This document shows positions 8,191-17,533 of a DNA stretch of 64,000 nucleotides, in pieces (position 1 is the first letter of the stretch; the number at the start of each line of letters is the position of its first letter). The stretch comes from CAWIHA01 sp963835855 (lineage in GTDB: Bacteria; Acidobacteriota; Terriglobia; Bryobacterales; Bryobacteraceae), in NCBI GenBank assembly GCA_963835855.1, contig CAWIHA010000008.1:1-64000 (forward strand), in the 5' to 3' direction. The notes under the pieces are model-generated. The model ran no database searches. It saw only the letters and a program-made list of their open reading frames with translations, and was not told where the DNA came from. A program made the translations under genes and the position numbers.

Positions 8191-9397
8191 GTGGCTCTGG
8201 AGCTCGCACGTGAACGCTCTCCGATTTCCGGCATATCGCGCAACGTGTTCATCCTCGGCCTGGTGAGTCTGGCGACCGACGCCTCGAGCGAGTTAATTTA
8301 CCCGCTCATCCCGCTCTTCCTCACCCAGACGCTGGGCGCTCCGATGCCCATTGTCGGCATGATCGAAGGTGTCGCCGAGGCCACGGCCAGCATTCTGAAG
8401 GGGGTCTCGGGCTGGCTTTCGGACCGCATCCGCCTGCGGCGCCCGCTGGTGATGTTCGGCTACGGCCTGGCTGCAATCACCAAACCGTTGCTTGCGCTCG
8501 CGGCCGGTTGGCCGCTCGTGCTCGCCGCCCGCGTGCTGGATCGCTTCGGAAAAGGCGTCCGCGGGACGCCTCGGGATGCGCTGATCGCCGACTCTTCCGA
8601 AGAGCGCCTGCGAGGACGCGCGTTCGGTTTTCATCGCAGCGCAGACCAGACCGGCGCGGTTGTCGGTCCGCTGCTCGCGCTGCCGCTGCTCAGCCTTTTT
8701 CACCAGAATTACCGCTGGGTCTTCGTCGCGGCTTTCATCCCCGCGGCAATCGGAGTGGCGATCCTGACTGCTGTTCGCGAGACCGGAACGCGCCGCAAAA
8801 CCGAAGTGGCGCCGCCGCGCTTCCGCCTGGCCCACTCGAGCCCCGGCTTCCGCCGCTTCCTAGCGGTGATGCTGGTTTTCACCAGCGGAAATTCCTCGGA
8901 TGTGTTCCTGATCTTACGCGCGCAGCAGCTCGGCCTCAGCACGCGGCATATTGTCCTCCTGTTCGCCGCGTTCAACCTCATTTATGTGCTCTCCGCTTAC
9001 CCGGCCGGCCTGCTCTCGGATCGCGTCGGCCGCCGGCGCGTGTTGGTCGCAGGTCTGGCCGTGTTCGCGCTGGTGTACTTTGGCTTCGGCCTGGCACGCA
9101 GCCCGGTCTGGGTTTGGGTGCTGTACACGATCTATGGACTCTATCAGGGCCTGACAGACGGCACGACGCGCGCTTTCATTGTCGATCTGGTCGAACCCGG
9201 GCACCGCGCCACCGCGCTGGGCCTTTACGCGATGACCACGGGGCTGGCCACGTTTGTCGCGAGCGCGGCCGCGGGCATGCTTTGGCAATGGCTCGGCGCG
9301 CCGGGCAGCCTTCTTCTACGGCGCCGCACTGGCCGGGCTTGCAGCCATGCTGATGGCGATCCTGGCGCCCGCGCGGGCAAAAATCGCTACGGCGTAG
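8191..9397 (+). pseudogene. MFS transporter with C-terminal frameshift
   Basis: A major facilitator superfamily protein starting at GTG 8191. It has the membrane segments and MFS loop motifs such as FGKGVRGTPRDALIADS and GLLSDRVGRRRV. At about 9300 the frame shifts by +1: the downstream frame reads AAFFYGAALAGLAAMLMAI and stops at 9395-9397, which is the expected last transmembrane helix, while the original frame runs on to 9678 with non-membrane residues. The corrected protein is about 402 aa. It is the last plus-strand gene after the RiPP-like genes and could export the product, but MFS genes are common and this is only context. A single-base error is as likely as true decay. Confidence 0.75.
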
Positions 9398-9435
9398 GCG
9401 GCCATCCGCTGGATCTGAGGCGTAGCCTTGAGTCC

Positions 9436-9544
9436 GAAGTGTGCTTCGCTGTCTTCCATTGCGCGAGTTGCGGTGGGGTGAAGCTGTGGAGTATCGGACC
9501 GGGAACCAGAAAGGGGGAGGCTATCACGCCTCCCCCGGTACGAG
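9436..9544. repeat. terminator repeat, copy A
   Basis: A 109-bp sequence matching 11748-11856 at about 102 of 109 positions by eye. Both copies lie just beyond the 3' end of a minus-strand secreted peptidase gene and contain the hairpin annotated separately. They mark one boundary of the two tandem peptidase units. Confidence 0.9.
9513..9536 (-). terminator. hairpin terminator after S8 peptidase
   Basis: GGGGGAGGC pairs with GCCTCCCCC around a 6-nt loop. Read on the minus strand it follows the S8 peptidase stop at 9576 and is followed by TTTCTGG, a weak U-tract. Confidence 0.6.
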
Positions 9545-9575
9545 AATCGCTACTGGTTACGTTTCCGCGGGCATC

Positions 9576-11357
9576 CTATTGGCACTGCCCGTTGGGAAGC
9601 ACAGCAGACTTGCAAACCGTTACCGTTGCGCTGCATGGAGGAGAGCCCCCGGCGGGATTTGACGCTGTCATCGTATAAGTGGTCGTCTTCCCCAAGCCGT
9701 TGATGACCGCGCTTCCACCTGAGACCGGAGCCATCGGCCCTAGGTATGAGACTATGGCCTGTGTGGCGTTCGCCGTGGTCCACGATAGCGTGAAACTGCT
9801 GCCATAGGCTATGGTGCTGGGCGTGACGGCCAGCGTGCAGGTGGGCTTGTTCCAGACCTGCACCGGGGCCGAGCCTGATTTGGTCTGGTCCTCTATGCTG
9901 GTCGCCTTTACCTCGTACACGTCTACCGGTTGGCCCGGAACGCTCGACGGCGCCGTGTAGAGGCCGCTCTGGGTGATCGTGCCTGCGCCCACAACCGACC
10001 ACGTCACCGCCGGATTTACCGCGTTTGAAACCGTTGCCGTGAACTGCTGCGTCTGACCAACCAAAAGAGTCGCCGAGGCCGGCGCCACGGTCACACTAAT
10101 GGGAGGACGAACACAGGGCTGAATCGCGTTGTTCACATTCAATACGCCGTTTTGAACCACTCCATCCACGGCAGGGGTCATAACGGCGTTCGAGAGGATC
10201 TGGTTCCGCAGCGCATTGGTACCGAGGGAACCGCAAGCCGAAAGGATCAGCGCCGCCGAACCGGAGACATGCGGAGTCGCCATCGATGTTCCATCCATGG
10301 AACCGTACCTATTCTCCCGAAGGGTTGAGAAGATGTTCACTCCGGGTGCGGCAAGAGGCACCGTGTTCGGGCCATAGTTGGAGAAAGAGGCGCGATTGCC
10401 GCTACTATCGATGGCAGCCACAGCCACAACGTTTTGGTAATTGGCCGGATAAGACGGAGTTTGATCGTTTTTCGTTCCGTTGTTTCCAGCCGCCGCGACG
10501 AATAGAATGTTGTTGTCATAGGCCTTGTTGATTTCGCCTTGGAACGCCTGGGAGAGACAGCCTTGGCAGCCATAGCTGTTGTTCAACACGCGCACGTTTG
10601 CTGAAGCGCCGAATGCCGCCTTCGTTTGGATCGCGAACTCGATCGCATTGATGATGTCCGAAGTCGCCCCAAAGCCGGCCGAGTCAAAAGATTTCATCCC
10701 CATGATGCTGGTGGCCCAGTTCACGCCAACGACGCCGAATCCGTTGTTGCCCACGGCGCCGATCGTGCCCGAAACGTGCGTGCCGTGGTCGTTATCGTCC
10801 ATGGGATCGCACGTGAACGTGAGTGCGTTGAAGCCGTGCGTGCCGGCGGGGCAAGTAACCAACGTCCTGCCGATGTTCACGGTGAAGGCGGTTGGAGCGG
10901 ACCAGATGTTTGTGGCAAGGTCGGGGTGAGTGTAATCGATCCCGGTATCGACTACACCCACGACAACGCCGGCGGAGCCTGTCGAAATGTCCCAGGCCGC
11001 AGGCGCGCCAATGACCGGCATTCCCCACAGTTGAATGTAATCGAGATCGTTCGGCGTAGCCGTCGTGTGCAGGATGTAATTCGGTTCGACGTACTCCACA
11101 TCGGGATTTGCCTTCAGGTGCTGGATTAACGTCGCACTGTCTTTGCTGCGGGAGTGCAGGCGGACTGCGCCAGCACCACCCACGGGCCTGCTCTCGCTGA
11201 TGTCTTCCTGCGATGCGACACTGAGAACCGAAGCGGTGTTCGCAGTCGCGCGGAATTTCACGAGGACTTCGTTGGGTTGCGCTGCCGCCGTCTGCTGAGC
11301 GACGAGAGGAGCGGCAAAAATGAAGATCAGGAGCAATGCGCAGAGGTTCTTGAGCAT
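9576..11357 (-). CDS. secreted S8 subtilisin-like serine peptidase
   Basis: Start chosen at ATG 11357 (MLKNLCALLL) after AAAGGA; the track start 21 bp upstream lacks a site. The protein is about 593 aa with an N-terminal signal peptide, a propeptide region and a subtilisin domain. The triad is visible: Asp in VVDTGIDYTHPD (D137), His in NDHGTHVSG (H191), Ser in DGTSMATPH (S358), with oxyanion Asn in AAAGNNG (N292). From about residue 415 an Ig-like region follows (VAPASATLLVGQTQQFTATV) and a cysteine-rich tail ending LPNGQCQ. The C-terminal region is very like that of the S53 neighbour at DNA level. It is likely an extracellular protease of broad substrate range. All key residues are present. 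Confidence 0.9.
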   Translation of the reverse strand: MLKNLCALLLIFIFAAPLVAQQTAAAQPNEVLVKFRATANTASVLSVASQEDISESRPVGGAGAVRLHSRSKDSATLIQHLKANPDVEYVEPNYILHTTATPNDLDYIQLWGMPVIGAPAAWDISTGSAGVVVGVVDTGIDYTHPDLATNIWSAPTAFTVNIGRTLVTCPAGTHGFNALTFTCDPMDDNDHGTHVSGTIGAVGNNGFGVVGVNWATSIMGMKSFDSAGFGATSDIINAIEFAIQTKAAFGASANVRVLNNSYGCQGCLSQAFQGEINKAYDNNILFVAAAGNNGTKNDQTPSYPANYQNVVAVAAIDSSGNRASFSNYGPNTVPLAAPGVNIFSTLRENRYGSMDGTSMATPHVSGSAALILSACGSLGTNALRNQILSNAVMTPAVDGVVQNGVLNVNNAIQPCVRPPISVTVAPASATLLVGQTQQFTATVSNAVNPAVTWSVVGAGTITQSGLYTAPSSVPGQPVDVYEVKATSIEDQTKSGSAPVQVWNKPTCTLAVTPSTIAYGSSFTLSWTTANATQAIVSYLGPMAPVSGGSAVINGLGKTTTYTMTASNPAGGSPPCSATVTVCKSAVLPNGQCQ

Positions 11358-11632
11358 ACAATTATCCTTTTGCGCCAAGCGCGCCGGCCTGGCCTCGAAT
11401 CCCCATTACAGGTTGAATGTGAGATTGGTTCCGGGAATTCCGTTGCGGCTCCCGGCAGCAAGTCAGTATACATCTATTTGTCGTCTCTCAGGCTCCTCAG
11501 TTCCGCCCCAAGAACGCGGCTTCGGATGAGACGTTTACTCGATTCTTGAAAAGCGTCCTTTCCGGAAATACAGCGGTTACGTTCTGAACGCACATGAGGC
11601 CGGCCTTGGGTCGATCCCGGTAACCGGCGGGA

Positions 11633-11742
11633 TATGGCTTGAGTGACCGTCATGGTTTATCTTTAAGAGAATGCTGCCAAGCGAAACTGACTGGATCGCC
11701 ACCGGCCGGGCGGCGATGGAGGCTGAAGTGGAAGCTGTCTCG
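11633..11742. repeat. kdsD 5'-region repeat, truncated copy
   Basis: About 90% identical by eye to 15925-16033, covering roughly 38 bp before the kdsD ATG and its first 24 codons. The two copies flank the S53 gene in direct orientation. Confidence 0.88.
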
Positions 11743-11793
11743 GCGGCGAAGTGTTCTTCGCTGTCTTCCATTGCGCGAGTTGCGGTGGAGTGA
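11671..11793 (+). pseudogene. truncated kdsD copy
   Basis: ATG at 11671 begins MLPSETDWIATGRAAMEAEV, matching the start of the intact KdsD at 15962 apart from a few substitutions. After about 24 residues it runs into the terminator repeat and stops at about 11793 after IARVAVE. It is a duplication scar with no SIS or CBS domain. Confidence 0.82.
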
Positions 11794-11856
11794 AGCTGTG
11801 GGGTATCGGACCGGGAACCAGAAAGGGGGAGGCTGTGAAGCCTCCCCCGGTGCGAG
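11748..11856. repeat. terminator repeat, copy B
   Basis: Second copy of the 109-bp repeat, 3' of the S53 peptidase gene. See 9436-9544. The junction with the truncated kdsD copy is at about 11743-11748. Confidence 0.9.
11825..11848 (-). terminator. hairpin terminator after S53 peptidase
   Basis: GGGGGAGGCT pairs perfectly with AGCCTCCCCC around a GTGA tetraloop. On the minus strand it lies about 37 bp after the S53 stop and is followed by TTTCTGG. Confidence 0.65.
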
Positions 11857-11884
11857 AGTTGTTAGAGGTTACGCTTCAGCAATT

Positions 11885-14800
11885 CTAGGGGCAGTACCCG
11901 CTAGGAAGAAGAGGATACGGGCAAACGTTTAGCGTTGCTGAGCAGTTCGCACTGCCGCCGGAATTGGAAGCCGTCATGGTGTATGTGGTCGTGGCTTGGG
12001 CGTTGCTGATGCCTTTGCTGCCGCCCGAAACCGGCGACACGGACCCAATGCCATTGTTGATGCTGGCAGTGGTGGCGTTTGTAGTGCTCCACGTCAAGGT
12101 CGCACTGCCACCTTTACTCACCAAGCTCGGGCTAACGGTTAGTGAGCAAGTAGGAGGAGGTGGTGGTGGAGGGGGTATCAGGGTTACCGTGGCCGTTCCG
12201 CACAGGCTGGAGTTGGATGAGAGGCAGGCCTTCAACGTAACCGTCTGCTGCGTAGTGATGCTCGACGGCGCATAATAGGTGACCTGCTGGCCCAATGGCA
12301 CATTCCATTGCAGCGTTCCGACCGAAGGACTGAGTGTCCAGCTTCCCACCGCCGAATTGCCCCCGCCCGGTACGGTAACGGTGAAAGTTTGCGACCCACT
12401 TGGGGACAGACTAGCAGAGGACGGCGAGATAACCGGTGGGGCCATCAGGGTTACCGTGGCCGTGCCGCAACTGGACGGGACGACTGCGCTACAGGCGGTT
12501 ACCGTGACCGTCTGCTGTGTGGTGATGCTGGCCGGCGCAGTGTAGAGGCCGCTCTGGTTGATCGCGCCTCCCGAAGCCGACCACGTCACCGCCGTATTCA
12601 CCGCGCCTGAAACCGAGGCCGTGAACTGCTGCGTTTGGCCGGCCACGAGACTCGCCGAGGCCGGAGACACGCTCACCGATACCGGCGAAACGGTTACCGT
12701 CGCTTGGCATGATCCGGACGCGGCCGGGTTCGCCGCGGTCATCGTGTAGGTGGTCGTCGCCGTAAAGTTGGTCAGAGTCAGGCTTCCACTGGAAACCGGA
12801 GTCACCGCCCCGACGCCGTTTGAGATCCCGGCCGAGGTGGCATTTGTCGTGGTCCACGATAGCGTGGAGTTGCCGCCATAGTTTGTGGTGGTGGGCGTTG
12901 CGGTCAGCGTGCATGTGGGCTGATTCCAGACCGTCACCATGGCCGTGGCTTGCTTGCTACTGTCCGTTGCCAGCGTTGCCGCCACGACTACGCTAGTTGA
13001 AGCCGTGGAGATGCTCTGCGGAGCGAAGTAGAATGCTCCTACCCCGCTCGGTGAAATCCAGAGCGATCCCACTCCCGTCGGGTCCACCGACCAGTTCACA
13101 TTTACATAGCCGCCGCTGGGGGACGTAGCCGTGAGCTGTACGGATCCGCCGATCTTCACACTTGCCGTTTTGGGCGTGATAATCACCGCCGGGGACACGG
13201 GGTGCCAGTTATTTACAAGGTTGTTTACGTTCACCGTGCCCAGACCGGTAGCGAAATCCCAGCCGGGCGTCGCGGCATATGCCGGAGCGTAAGAAGAAGT
13301 CGAGGTGGACAGCACGCCGTAGGCGCCGGAAGGCATATAACAATTGGGGGCAGTAATACCACCCCAATTACCACAGGGCACGGCATTGTCGCCTAGCGTG
13401 ATGTCATAGAAGATGCAGGAAGCGCTGGTGCCATTGCCTAGCGTGGAATTGCAGGCAGTGTTACCACCGGATCCGTACTCCTGCGAGGCGAGGCTGTAAT
13501 AGGCTGGGTTGGGATTGCCTTGCGGAGCACCCTGCTTCTGGTTCACAAGCGCTTGGAAGCCAGCCCAGATGGGGGCAGCGAATGAAGTACCGCCGGCGCC
13601 CCACCATCCGCTTACGAGGTTAGTCCATCCACTTGGAAGGCCAGTGCAAGAAGCAAGATCGGATGCGCAGATAACGTAAGAATGTAGCCACCCGCCACCA
13701 CCGGCGAACAGGGGAACGTCGGGCAGGTCGCGCACCCCGTCGCTCGGGTTACCCAAGACCGACTGCCAGGAAGGCTTGGGCCATCCTTGGCAAGTTCCGC
13801 CGCCATAAAGTCCTGGGTAATCTGGCGTCCCAGTGGCACAGGTACTTGGACCTCCACCTCCGGCGGTGAGATCCACAAAGTGTTCAAACTGGTCGCCGAG
13901 CGAGCTGTTGCAAAATCCAGTTGGTCCATATATCGTCGGGAGGTAGCCGTCGAATGTCGCAAGCAGTTGACTGGCGCATGTGTCGTTCCATGGAATCTCC
14001 GGAACGTAGGATAGTGCTGAGCCATACGTGGGCGAATTGGTCGAGCTCCAATACGTGCTAGTCGTGTGGGCGTAAGTGTCACCGAAATCCGTTCCTCCTA
14101 CGGCTACATTGTATGGAGTCGAAGCCATACCGCTGACATTAATTCCGGCCAAGTCATAATACGGCGGCCAGCCATATTCCGACTCAGCAGTGGCTCGCAT
14201 GCTGCCGCCCCGGTGTCGCCCGCCGAGACAAAAACCGAGACGCCCTCGGTCACGGCCTGCTGATACGCCAAATAATACGACAAGTTGGCCGCTGCCCCAA
14301 CTATCCCTTCACAGTCGCCCCAACTGTTGCTTACGATTGCCGGGGGAGTACCACTGGCGTTGATAAGATTCTGGAGTGCGATCAAACCGCCCCATGTTAC
14401 CGAAGAATCTGCACATGCGGCCACTTCAATCGCCGCACTCGGCGCTGCGGCGCTGGCCCATTCTGCATCCACCGTTGCCTCGTCCCGGGGTCCTGGTTCT
14501 CCGTACCCGCCCACGGGGCCGGGGTCGGTGCAGTTACTGCCACCGGGTGGTGCTGGGTGAATCAGCGCGAAAGTACCGGAGTAGCCGGAGAGGCCGAAGG
14601 TGCTTCGGAACGTCGTCCAATCTGTGGAGGGGGAGGACCAAGTGCTTCGGGGAACGTAGTAGGGGTCGCTGTCTTCAATCACAACAATGGTCTGACCCTG
14701 CCCGGAAATGCCGGCGGCGAAAAGCGGATTCAGATTGTAAATCGTCGCCAGGTCCGCAGGCACAACCAGTTCGTACTGTTGTGGGCCGATGTTAGCGGTG

Positions 14801-15435
14801 TAATTGGGCCGTAGCTTGAGTTGCGGGTGCGGCCCGAAGTTGTGCAAGGAGACGATGCCAACGACAGCCGGAGCGAGCGCGGCCGGAACCTGCGGATCGC
14901 TCATGTTAGCAATGTGCTTCACACCGTTTACGTTCAGGTTGTGAATTTCGGTCCGGAAGGCCTGGCGCACCTGGCCCGCGGTGCCCGAGAAGTCGATCGA
15001 TCTCGGATAGATCGTGCCAACTATAAAGCCCTGTGCTTGCAGCCAACCGGTGATGGTTTGAATGTCCTCCGATGCCACGCCGAACTGCTTCTTAAACTGC
15101 TCCGGCGTGAGCCACTGGTGGAAGCTCGGCGAGCCGGGCGAGTGCAACTGATCAATAAACTGCTCGAGCTGCCGTTCGTTGGCGTCCGGCAACCGCAATT
15201 GAAGCTGCATATGTTCCAGCATTAGGGAATCGGCCACGATGCCCCGATCGTTGGCCGCATTCGCTTCGGGGCGCGTATTGCCCCCGAGCGTTACCCGCTG
15301 GCTGTTGTCAATGGCTTGTGTGATCTGGCCACTGACGGGCGACAATTGCAGTGCTGTGCTGTTCGCACCCTGCGCTTGGCTGAAGGCAAGCGGGCTTGCA
15401 CACAAAAGTGCTCCTAAAAACTTGAACGTTCGCAT
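11885..15435 (-). pseudogene. secreted S53 sedolisin/kumamolisin-like peptidase, frameshifted
   Basis: Two overlapping frames form one protein of about 1180 aa, starting at ATG 15435 (MRTFKFLGALLCASPLAFSQ, after GGAGG). It has a signal peptide, an activation propeptide with a SPSFHQWLTPEQF segment, and a sedolisin domain: Glu and Asp in DEATVDAEWAS, oxyanion Asp in SAGDTGA, Ser in GGTSFAAP and the calcium-site segment GWDFATGLGT. The frame changes at about 14190-14200, between SAGDTGAAAC and ATAESEYGWPP. The second half carries several Ig-like repeats, a polyproline stretch and a tail ending LPSGYCP, akin to the S8 neighbour. All active-site residues exist across the two frames, so an assembly error is plausible; otherwise the gene is dead. 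Confidence 0.85.
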
Positions 15436-15961
15436 TGCACATGTCCTCCTGAAGATATGTGGTTGGAACGACGGCTGCACGGCTGGCTCAGCGGTCCAGC
15501 TTCCGTGGCCGCAAACTCGGACGTTAGGCGGGTCCTGGTGCAAGATGACTCATCAATTTGACTCGCGGGGTGCACCACCCCGCGAACCCACAAAACAGGT
15601 TTCCTTTTTCGATTTTGACCGGGATTTCCCCGATCCGCCCCATCATACATCGGAACGGTACCCTGTAAAGAGTCCCACCCTCAAATGCGGCTGGGGATGT
15701 GCCTAGAGGGTGTCTGGACGCTGGAATCGCCGCAATGCCATGGATTTAATAGCGTACAATCAATAACCTGGCTCAGGTGCTCAATCCAACCCCTCACAAG
15801 AGTTTTCCCGCAGCCCGTTAAATGCAGACCTCCGATGAGACATTCAGTTGCGCTTACGAAGCACTCTTCCCGGATGACGCAGCGCCGTCTAGATCCCGCG
15901 GATCGCCATCGATAACTGCCGGGCTATGGCTTGAGTGACCGTCATGGTTTATCTTTAGAGG
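15436..15961. other. divergent region between S53 and kdsD
   Basis: Five hundred bases holding the S53 and kdsD promoters. It contains a perfect 10-bp inverted repeat (15563-15585), the S53 ribosome site (GGAGG near 15448) and, from 15925, the repeat shared with 11633-11742. No protein-coding signal was recognised. Confidence 0.5.
15563..15585. repeat. perfect 10-bp inverted repeat
   Basis: TCGCGGGGTG and CACCCCGCGA flank a 3-base CAC centre, about 128 bp before the S53 start. It may be an operator or a transcript hairpin; no U-tract follows on either strand. Confidence 0.55.
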
Positions 15962-16033
15962 ATGCTGTCAAGCGAAACTGACTGGATCGCCACCGGCCGC
16001 ACGGCGATGGAGGCGGAAGCAGAGGCGATCTCG
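15925..16033. repeat. kdsD 5'-region repeat, intact copy
   Basis: The original of the copy at 11633-11742, spanning the region before kdsD and its first 24 codons. Confidence 0.88.
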
Positions 16034-16948
16034 ACCGCTGCACGCCGCTTGGACGAGCGGTTCACGCGCGCCGTCAAGCTGATCCGAAACCACTCCGGGA
16101 AAATCGTCGTGACCGGCATCGGGAAATCGGGCCGGGTCGCGCAGAAAATCGTGGCGACATTTTCGAGCACCGGCACGCCGGCCGTGTTTCTGCACCCGGC
16201 TGAAGCGGTGCATGGCGACCTCGGCGTCTACCATCCCGAGGACCCGACGCTCATGATATCGAAGAGCGGCACCACCACCGAGCTGCTCCGTCTGGTGCGT
16301 GTGCTGCGCGACTTCCGCTCCCCGCTCATCGGCATCATTGGCAATCCCTGCTCGCAGCTTGCTCAGGAAATGGATGTGCTGCTCGATGCGTCGGTGCGCG
16401 CCGAGGCCGACGCCCATAACCTGGCGCCCACCGCGAGCACAGCGGTCGCGCTGGCGATCGGCGACGCGCTGGCGATCGCGGTCATGCAGGCCCGCAGCTT
16501 TACACCGGAGGACTTTGCGGTGTTCCACCCGGCCGGTCAGCTCGGCCGCAACCTGGCCCTCACCGTGGGCGAGGTGATGCACTCGGGCGACCAGGTGGCG
16601 TGGGCGCGGCCGGAAGATCCGCTCCAGCAGGTCGTGATTCGAATGACCCGATGCCCGTTAGGGGCCGCCTGCGTCACCGATCCCACGGGCGCGCTGGCCG
16701 GAATCATCACGGATGGCGATCTTCGCCGCGCCCTACAGGCCTACGACGACATACGGGCCTTGTGCGCGGGCGACGTGATGAACTCGCGTCCCACCACGAT
16801 CGGGCCCGATGCGCGCTTGCACACCGCGCTGCGGCTCATGGAAGATCGCCCTTCGCAGATCTATGTTTTGCCGGTAGTCGATCCGGCGGACGGCCGGTGC
16901 ATCGGCCTACTCCGGTTGCACGACGTATACCACGCCCGCTCGGTGTAG
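15962..16948 (+). CDS. kdsD: arabinose-5-phosphate isomerase
   Basis: A 328-aa cytoplasmic enzyme that converts ribulose 5-phosphate to arabinose 5-phosphate, the first step to Kdo for lipopolysaccharide. The SIS domain (about residues 30-180) shows VVTGIGKSGRVAQKI, HPAEAVHGDLG and SKSGTTTE; two CBS domains follow (about 205-325), with GIITDGDLRRAL. Length equals KdsD/KpsF. The start ATG follows GAGG closely. It stands alone on the plus strand, divergent from the S53 peptidase, and its first codons were duplicated at 11671. No other Kdo genes are visible. Confidence 0.92.
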   Translation: MLSSETDWIATGRTAMEAEAEAISTAARRLDERFTRAVKLIRNHSGKIVVTGIGKSGRVAQKIVATFSSTGTPAVFLHPAEAVHGDLGVYHPEDPTLMISKSGTTTELLRLVRVLRDFRSPLIGIIGNPCSQLAQEMDVLLDASVRAEADAHNLAPTASTAVALAIGDALAIAVMQARSFTPEDFAVFHPAGQLGRNLALTVGEVMHSGDQVAWARPEDPLQQVVIRMTRCPLGAACVTDPTGALAGIITDGDLRRALQAYDDIRALCAGDVMNSRPTTIGPDARLHTALRLMEDRPSQIYVLPVVDPADGRCIGLLRLHDVYHARSV

Positions 16949-17161
16949 GGGCTGCTCGAAAACTCCCTTTCGTTGCGCTTGCCCTTCCGGAGACGGCGCG
17001 TAACCCTTTCCGGTCTCGAAGACATTCGGCCTGTGGCCGCAGGCACGTGCCGCGCGGTTAGTGCCGAGTGCGGCTCGGTCAATGCTTGAAATCACGCGCG
17101 GCTCGTAATGGGCTTCGAGTGATCTCACATATACTGGTTCCTAGAAAGGGGACTTCCGAGG

Positions 17162-17518
17162 ATGGCATTCCAACCGGCCTCTTTGCGCTGGCTGGCGCTG
17201 CCAGCGCTGGCATCTCTGTCGTTGTGTTTGTGGCCATCCACCCCGCCGGGCCAGGTCAAAGCCGAGACCGGTGAAACAATTTACCAGCAGCGATGCGCTG
17301 GCTGCCACGGTGCTGACGGTTCCGGCAGTACGTCGATAGGCAGGGTGTTCAAGCTGCGCGACCTGCGCTCGGAAGGAGTGCAGAAAATGACCGACGTGCA
17401 GTTATCCGAAATTATTGCTCGGGGACGCGGCAGGATGCCCGCCTTCGAAAACAGCCTCGGCCGCGACCGCATCCACGCCGTCGTGGCCTACCTGCGCGGG
17501 CTCGCGAAGAAGAAGTAG
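17162..17518 (+). CDS. small c-type cytochrome
   Basis: A 118-aa exported protein. An N-terminal hydrophobic segment (about residues 7-26) should direct it across the membrane. The heme site is CAGCH (about residues 45-49) and the probable axial Met is in GRMPAFE. Length and layout are those of class I monoheme cytochromes c that shuttle electrons in the periplasm. The ATG lies after an AGG in TTCCGAGG. It sits alone between kdsD and the convergent PP2C gene, so no partner oxidase or reductase is suggested. Confidence 0.88.
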   Translation: MAFQPASLRWLALPALASLSLCLWPSTPPGQVKAETGETIYQQRCAGCHGADGSGSTSIGRVFKLRDLRSEGVQKMTDVQLSEIIARGRGRMPAFENSLGRDRIHAVVAYLRGLAKKK

Positions 17519-17533
17519 GGCGGACAGCGGCCG

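Larger units (their letters stand above)
11358..11884. other. inter-peptidase region with duplicated kdsD start
   Basis: Contains, left to right, the S8 upstream region, a truncated copy of the kdsD 5' region (11633-11742) and the terminator repeat (11748-11856) of the S53 gene. No intact gene. Confidence 0.7.

Noticed and set aside
16949..17161. possible small RNA or gene between kdsD and the cytochrome gene
   Set aside because: No coding pattern, stable fold or promoter that could be supported by eye.
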